Positions 58,821 through 64,000 of a stretch of 64,000 nt of DNA are shown one piece after another (positions within the stretch are counted from its first letter, which is position 1; the number at the start of each line of letters is the position of its first letter). The notes beneath the pieces were generated by a model. It was not told where the DNA came from, did no database searches, and was given only the letters and a program-made list of their open reading frames with translations. Both the position numbers and the translations under genes were made by a program. This DNA comes from Ophioderma brevispina. Taxonomy: Eukaryota > Echinodermata > Ophiuroidea > Amphilepidida > Ophiodermatidae. The stretch covers positions 1-64,000 of the forward strand of contig JAMKCH010041323.1 of the NCBI GenBank assembly GCA_023653785.1, written 5' to 3'.

Positions 58821-59208
58821 AGGGTGTACTGAAACGTTTTCACTTGTCTATTGTGTTCTGAATTAGCCAGTTCGTGAGTTCGGCTTACCTCTAACATTCA
58901 CGGCACGGCACGGAGCGTCACGGCACGGCACGGCGCGTCACGAAACGTCACGGATCTGAGAAAAACTCATACAAAGTGCTTTTTTAGCACTTCTGAATCG
59001 TCTATGCAACTCTACTTTGGCAGTTCTTATTTTTTATGGGTTTGCAACCCAAAACACTATAAAAAGATAAAAATCTAAATTTTCACCCGACCCTCCATGC
59101 AGGATCTGTTAGTGTCCCTTTAAGTTTTCAATTTGCTGTTCTCCATTCAGTAGGCTATATACTTTTATCTCAAACAACTTTCTTTTCCTTTAACCCACTT
59201 TACCTTTA

Positions 59209-59535
59209 GTATGGCCCGGGGGGGGGGGGGGGTACTCAATACACAAGTGGTTATAAGGATGTGCCGCAAACGTGGGTAGCAAAATCAGGCCGCCAGGTGC
59301 ATTAATGGGTCCCTTTTCTTTGAAAAACGCGGTACTTTGATGGGTCTATTTTTCAAAATTTTCTAAAATTTGCGCCAAAATGGCAAAAATTTCAGCGAAT
59401 TGTTTGAATTGGGGTACATGGATGGGTCAATTTTCCTTCAAAATTGGTACATAGATGGGTGGCACTTCAAAATTCCCAGGGCATAACCCCAGACCAAAGT
59501 GTAGTTGAGGCCTACCCCCCCCCCCCCGGAGTATG
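59209..59535. mobile_element. MITE with CCGGGGGGGG/CCCCCCCCGG ends
   Basis: The left GTATGGCCCGGGGGGGGG and the right CCCCCCCCCGGAGTATG are inverted. The interior has three variants of the phrase GNACATNGATGGGTC (about 59330, 59413 and 59450). No coding sequence; homopolymer length may be assembly-limited. Confidence 0.65.
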
Positions 59536-59559
59536 AGCAAATGAGAAGAGTAAATTATA

Positions 59560-59775
59560 TATTAATATATAAAAATGTAATCAGATGAGAAGAGACAAAA
59601 ATGGGTCCAGCAGCAGATCATTCTAGACACTATGATCAGATTTAGGCACAAAATCGTGCAGCAATTGTCATGATAGTGAGTCAGCGCTAGGGTGAGGAGG
59701 GTTTTACCTCTTACGCAATCACTCGGTAGGGAGTTCCACATGTTCCAGCAAGGAATGGCCTTGCTTCCTTGATGT
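59560..59775 (-). pseudogene. Possible C-terminal RT remnant of an L2-like element
   Basis: The minus-strand frame reads GSKAIPCWNMWNSLPSDCV, similar in form to the conserved WNSLP segment near the end of L2/CR1 RTs (compare WNKLP at 54341-54605). The following residues are not alignable. Short, so tentative. Confidence 0.45.
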
Positions 59776-59776
59776 A

Positions 59777-60007
59777 AGGGGCTGTTTGCCATTTCCGCCA
59801 TTTTCTCTTACGTATACAAAACGTACGTAAGCTTAGGGGGAGGGGGTGTACAAAATTCCTAATTGAAGCCCCCCCCCCCCCCACGTGTATGACAAAATGG
59901 CGAATTGAAAGCGCAGGGAAAAACATTTTCGCCATATTTAGTAGGCCCTAAACGTAACTCGGGGAGAGAGGAAGGGTTTTGTACGTAGAGAAAATGGCGA
60001 ACGGCCC
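59777..60007. mobile_element. Small MITE with GTTTGCCATTTTCTC-type ends
   Basis: The left AGGGGCTGTTTGCCATTT and the right, reverse complement GGGCCGTTCGCCATTT, are inverted, continuing through TCTCTTACGTATACAAAAC against TCTCTACGTACAAAAC. TA on both sides may be the target duplication. The interior has a poly-C run. Confidence 0.72.
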
Positions 60008-60046
60008 TAAACTAACATGATCCATTTGTGCATGATGTGTATGAAT

Positions 60047-60265
60047 CAGGCGCGTAGCCAGCCCGGTGGTTCTGAGGGGGCAATTTCCCGGTAGGTGCAA
60101 CAAATGTCCCGATCACAAGCAAAAATTTCCCGGTTGCAGGGCAAAAGAATCCGAAAAAGGGCTGATTTAACATAAATATCAGTGTTTCATTTCCCAATTT
60201 CGCATCAAAATAGTTTTCAGAGGGGGCACTCTGCCCCCCTTTGCCCCCACCTGGCTACGCCACTG
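60047..60265. mobile_element. hAT-like MITE with perfect 8-bp target duplication GTATGAAT
   Basis: GTATGAAT is present at 60039-60046 and 60266-60273. The ends CAGGCGCGTAGCCAG and, reverse complemented, CAGTGGCGTAGCCAG are inverted. Length is 219 bp. The ends and the 8-bp duplication are those of hAT-type MITEs. The perfect duplication suggests a fairly recent insertion. Confidence 0.92.
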
Positions 60266-60513
60266 GTATGAATGTTTATGGTCAAGGTCTTACCGATAAT
60301 TTGACTCTCAAAATGAAGTAAATTATGTGAAATGTAAGCAAGAAAACATACAAGTATTAAGAATTTGTTGAAAAAAAAATTAACCCGATCTTGTAAAAAA
60401 CACCTTCCGTGACGTTCCGTGACGCTCCGTGCCGTGCCGTGACGTTCCGTGACGCTCCGGCCTTGCCGTGCCGTGACGCTCCGTGCCGTGCCGTGAGTGT
60501 TAGAGGTAAGCCG

Positions 60514-62636
60514 TTAAGTTCTAATGTTAAAGGTGCATATCGTGATTCCAGCACATTCTGTTTTATTCATGGTTCACTAGATATCCTTGAGAAAAGCTTT
60601 TTTGATTCTAAATATGCAAAAACCCTTGTTTGAAAAAAATGGGGGCGCTTCTTTCTGGAAATGTCCTTATGTCTATTTAAATGTAGTTAAGGCACGTTAG
60701 GGATATAGGTCAAACTTAACGTCACGTCGATGTACAAAATATGACGCTGACCTCTTTTACAAATTTATTTGGATTTTTCACTGAAACTTATACGTTGAAG
60801 CATGGTGAAATGATGAATGAAAATTGAGTCGCCATATTCGAAAATAGGCCCAGAAATTGACCATGTAAACTAGTATATCCCATACCACGTGACCCCATAC
60901 AGATTTAGTCGAAGGATACTTTTGTTACAGGTCTAGGATGTAGCATAGTTGAAGGTGTATCTGATTGTTTCCAGAGTAGCATCAAATTCTACTTAAGGCA
61001 TTTGTGATGGCACGATACAGCTATTTTTTATCCATTTCATCCCAGAGTTGTTAATGATACCCTGTTACCTATAAATGCTCTACAGCATCTTGGTGCTTAA
61101 AATAGTATATAATACACTTTGTTATGAGTATCTTACCTGTAGAAATGCATAAAAAAGGAGGATCATGAGAGTTCATCTGTCTTAACCTATTGTCAGTGTC
61201 ACTGTTTATTGTAAAATTTGTATAGTGTCACTGACCCCAGGTCAAGCCTCAGGGCGCCCTCGTCCTGGCATTTATAGTATTGGGGATCTTGTCAAAGCTC
61301 GGTTGCATAATGTTGAAAATTGGTCCAATCTAGATCCGTGATTACGTCAATCTAGGTCACTGAATGATGATTTTGTTGCTGTGAAACCTCTTGTGCATGC
61401 GCTTTACTAACTTATACGATCGTCAATACGCAATCAGAGGATAAGGTGTGGGAAATATTATGTTGCTTATCCGATTAAGATACAGGAAACTACTTGATGG
61501 TATGATAATTACAATTAATCATGTCACCACATATTTCTTTTAAACTGAAATTAAAATATTAATTAAAACAATTATGATTATTTTCCCGGTTTAAGTATTT
61601 ACATATTCATGTAATAAAACAATAAATAATAACATAAAATTCAGTTACCCCTTTATATGCTGATAGCAATCACTTTGCTTTTTGCCCTATTTCTATCACG
61701 CCAATGTACAAAGCAATGGGAAAGTAACACGGCAGACAATGCCACCCTCCCAAAAAATGACATATTAAAAATGACAATTTGTGTTCAATATAGGTAATAG
61801 ATTGGATTGGACTAATCATCATTTAGAACACACATTTACAACTTTTTCATTCTTCATATATTTTGTGGAAATGGGCCCGTGTTACTTTGTGTTCCCTTTT
61901 TTCGAATATGAAAAAAGCTTGTGATACAGCTTGGGGAGATTTCGGAAATTCTGAAATGTGTGTTCATGACGTTCGAGAGACCTCAGGTGGTCAAAATTAT
62001 ATGCGCAATGATAATAGGAAAAATCCGGTATGGTCTCGGCTATCGGAAGCTAAAAACAGATTTTAAATAAGACTTTCCGTTGGTGAGTGTTGGTGTTGTT
62101 TTTGTGTTAGTAACGTTGCGCCATGAGTCAATCCCGGAAATTGAGGGTTGAAAAAGTACTCCTAAATAATCGTAGATTATGCGCGATATAATGTGACTAG
62201 TGAGATGTACTACTTAGATCATTCCTGAACCCACAGTGTCATCATTGCAAGGTGACATTTAATTTTACTAAGGTGACATAGCAAATATGCATGGCTATTT
62301 TCCGGCAGTGGAACCAAGTTTGAATTGGGAAATACAATGGGAGTATTGATTGCTGTCATAATTATATGCGCGGAACCGTGTTTGTGGCGCGGTCAAGCAT
62401 GGTTTGCATGACACGTACAATGTGCATACAGATTTACTCCATTCGGTTGTGTGTATATTGCAACGCGGTGAATTGCAACTTAGGTCAGTCAGGAATGTAC
62501 TACACATACGCGAATTGCCGTCGGTGACTACCGTCGGTGACTTGTCACTAGATTCTTTTATACAGGCTTCAATAGAGAGATTTGTTTGTGCTGTGCTAAT
62601 ATTGATGGTTAACCACTAAAGCGGCAGTTTTTTATC
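60514..62636. other. No recognisable feature
   Basis: AT-rich; frames are short and without motifs. Confidence 0.35.
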
Positions 62637-62781
62637 TGTATCTTGAGAAAGAAATGGATTTGGAAGCCGAAATTTCAGGATGACAATGAGAAAAATACGG
62701 CCTTTCATCTGATATCAAAATTGATACTACTTCCGGGTAAATCAGGGGGTTCCAAAGACGATCGGAACAAGCACCTTTAAT
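62637..62781. repeat. Inverted fragment of the 43.9-44.05 kb sequence
   Basis: Words GAAAGAAATGGATTTGGAAG, GATATCAAAATTGATACTA, TTCCGGGTAAATC and GGAACAAGCACCTTTAA occur here and, inverted and in reversed order, at about 43899-44045 inside the MITE 43761-44683. No inverted ends were found around this copy. Confidence 0.75.
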
Positions 62782-63600
62782 CGATCCAGCTTTTTGGATA
62801 GGAGAAGCATAAAATGTGCACCATTTTGGGGACAGTATGTGAGCTTCGGGTTTGGTTGGCCTTAAATTTCACTGGGGTAATAAGAAAAATAGATGTTTCT
62901 TCCGATACGAATATCTTAATTTTTATGTGTAGAATGGAGCCGAGGACGAATTTGACACGTGTGTTTCAAACCATAAGCCCCGACTTCTGGTTCAAATCCT
63001 TTATGATTGAATCAGATAATTTAAAAAAATGGAGTTATCGTCGATACATTAAGGCATTTAAATGTCCATGAAAAGCTTACTTAATTGCAAAGAAGTTATG
63101 GCCTTTAAAGGGAATGATTGTGACCGTTTATACCATTATATTTTCTTCCACATCTCATTCCGTGAATTAGATCGGTATATTACTCTCATTTACGGAGTTT
63201 TCCATTATAACAAGAACTTTATTCAAAATTCATAGCTTAGATGCTTTTCTTAAAATTTGAACTTGCCGTGATCAGGTGATTGCTACTATACAAGGCATGT
63301 ATGCATCAATGCCTTAGTTGTTTAATTAGTTATAAAGCATAAGTACACACTTGTTTAGGGTGTGGAAATAAAAGAAACGGAAAATTACTTGTCTAGGGTA
63401 AGAAAAATAATTTTACTTCTCCAAGATAAGGATTACTTTAATGCTGTCTTCTTATCGCATGCATGGGAAAGTAGTAAAAGTACATTTCACATGATGGATT
63501 AAACCGTGAGACAATAACCTAATGTAGGTACCTCTGAAAACTTAAGCTATATCTCAGAATTTCATAGTGGTGTTTGTCTCTATTATAATAGATACTTAAT
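62782..63600. other. No recognisable feature
   Basis: AT-rich. An 85-codon frame at 62814-63071 has no motif. Confidence 0.35.
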
Positions 63601-63730
63601 GCACAGAACACAAATATATAGGGGCACAAAAACACAAACAAAAAGTCGAAAGAACACAATAATATAGAACACATAGTCATTTAGACGCAAAACCACAAAG
63701 TCATAGAGACAGAAACACACAAGTCATACG
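63601..63730. repeat. Degenerate AC-rich minisatellite
   Basis: Imperfect repeats of about 25-35 bp built on ACACAAAGTCATAGAGACAG. Confidence 0.65.
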
Positions 63731-63792
63731 ATGATTTTAAATATATCATTTTTTCCGTTATTTTATGGTTATCCCGCATTTCAACTGAACAG

Positions 63793-63978
63793 TTGCTGCC
63801 GGTGTGAAAGTAATCATAGTCCGGCAGGTATCATAGTCCGGGCTCCATAGACGACAACGGAATAAAGCGTGAAACTATAATGTTGCGTGAAGAGTCAACT
63901 GAATCGATTGCCCTATTGTTCACCATTGTTCCCGGACTGTGAGCCCGGAGGACTATATCTCTTGCCAGACTGGCAACA
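63793..63978. mobile_element. MITE of the ATAGTCC family, third member
   Basis: The left TTGCTGCCGGTGTGAAAG followed by ATCATAGTCCGG and the right, reverse complement TTGCCAGTCTGGCAAGAGAT followed by ATAGTCC, are inverted. It shares ends with 17226-17592 and with the start of the satellite at 7820. Confidence 0.65.
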
Positions 63979-64000
63979 AATATTTCCTGTGGAATGCTCG

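Larger units (their letters stand above)
58881..60513. mobile_element. Inverted-repeat composite with CACGGCACGG-rich ends
   Basis: The left CGGCTTACCTCTAACATTCA runs on into CGGCACGGCACGGAGCGTCA. The right end is its inverse (CCGTGCCGTGCCGTGAGTGT, then TAGAGGTAAGCCG). Both ends hold several copies of the words CACGGCACGG and CGTCACGG/GACGTTCCG, about 75 bp at the left and 110 bp at the right. The enclosed 1.4 kb is mostly other MITEs (59209-59535, 59777-60007, 60047-60265) and one RT remnant. No target duplication was assigned. Confidence 0.75.

Noticed and set aside
58601..58897. 98-codon Thr/His-rich frame
   Set aside because: Translation of the GT/GAGT compound microsatellite.

Overview
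This window is eukaryotic, non-coding, repeat-dense DNA. I found no convincing host gene: no long open frame, no exon run with splice sites, no rRNA and no intact tRNA. What is recognisable is dead or non-autonomous transposable elements plus microsatellites. The mix (CR1/L2/Jockey-type retrotransposons with PHD-finger and AP-endonuclease parts, an L2-like 3' tail ending in (TTA)n, a probable Penelope-like remnant, many hAT-like and TA-inserting MITEs, long fold-back repeats) suggests a large, AT-rich marine invertebrate genome, perhaps an echinoderm, hemichordate or other deuterostome. That placement is inference; no marker gene fixes the species.

Layout. 0-6.2 kb is a nested retrotransposon block: a minus-strand PHD/endonuclease/RT element (about 5340 down to 188) interrupted by a plus-strand CR1-like element (about 452-2118) and by a 1.1-kb inverted-repeat DNA transposon (3075-4169), next to a second minus-strand endonuclease relic and a small MITE. 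6.9-11.15 kb holds a possible DNA transposon, a degenerate higher-order satellite that starts at a MITE-type end (7820-8770), and a (TAC)n tract into which two TA-flanked MITEs inserted. 12.6-14.9 kb is a roughly 210-260-bp tandem array with GC-rich hairpin cores. 17.2-20.5 kb holds a MITE, a three-copy tandem repeat and a compound palindrome with about 700-bp outer arms. 25.2-25.6 kb is a MITE with a 22-bp perfect palindrome. 28.5-32.1 kb is a 3.6-kb element with long terminal inverted repeats built from about 161-bp tandem units.

35.7-36.3 kb is a broken reverse-transcriptase fragment of probable Penelope-like type. 38.2 kb is a tRNA-like SINE head. 39.0-39.5 and 43.8-44.7 kb are two members of one GC-tipped MITE family, the first with an 8-bp target duplication; a fragment of the second recurs inverted at 62.6 kb. 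54.3-54.7 kb is the 3' end of an L2/CR1-like element. 56.4-57.0 kb is a fold-back element. 58.9-60.5 kb is an inverted-repeat composite with CACGG-rich ends enclosing at least three MITEs, one with a perfect 8-bp target duplication. The window ends in another member of the MITE family seen at 7.8 and 17.2 kb.

The genes do not work together: every coding trace is a frameshifted transposon remnant. The best leads are structural: the compound palindrome, the large element with tandem-repeat arms, MITE-associated satellites, and the CACGG-ended composite. All boundaries and similarities were read by eye.
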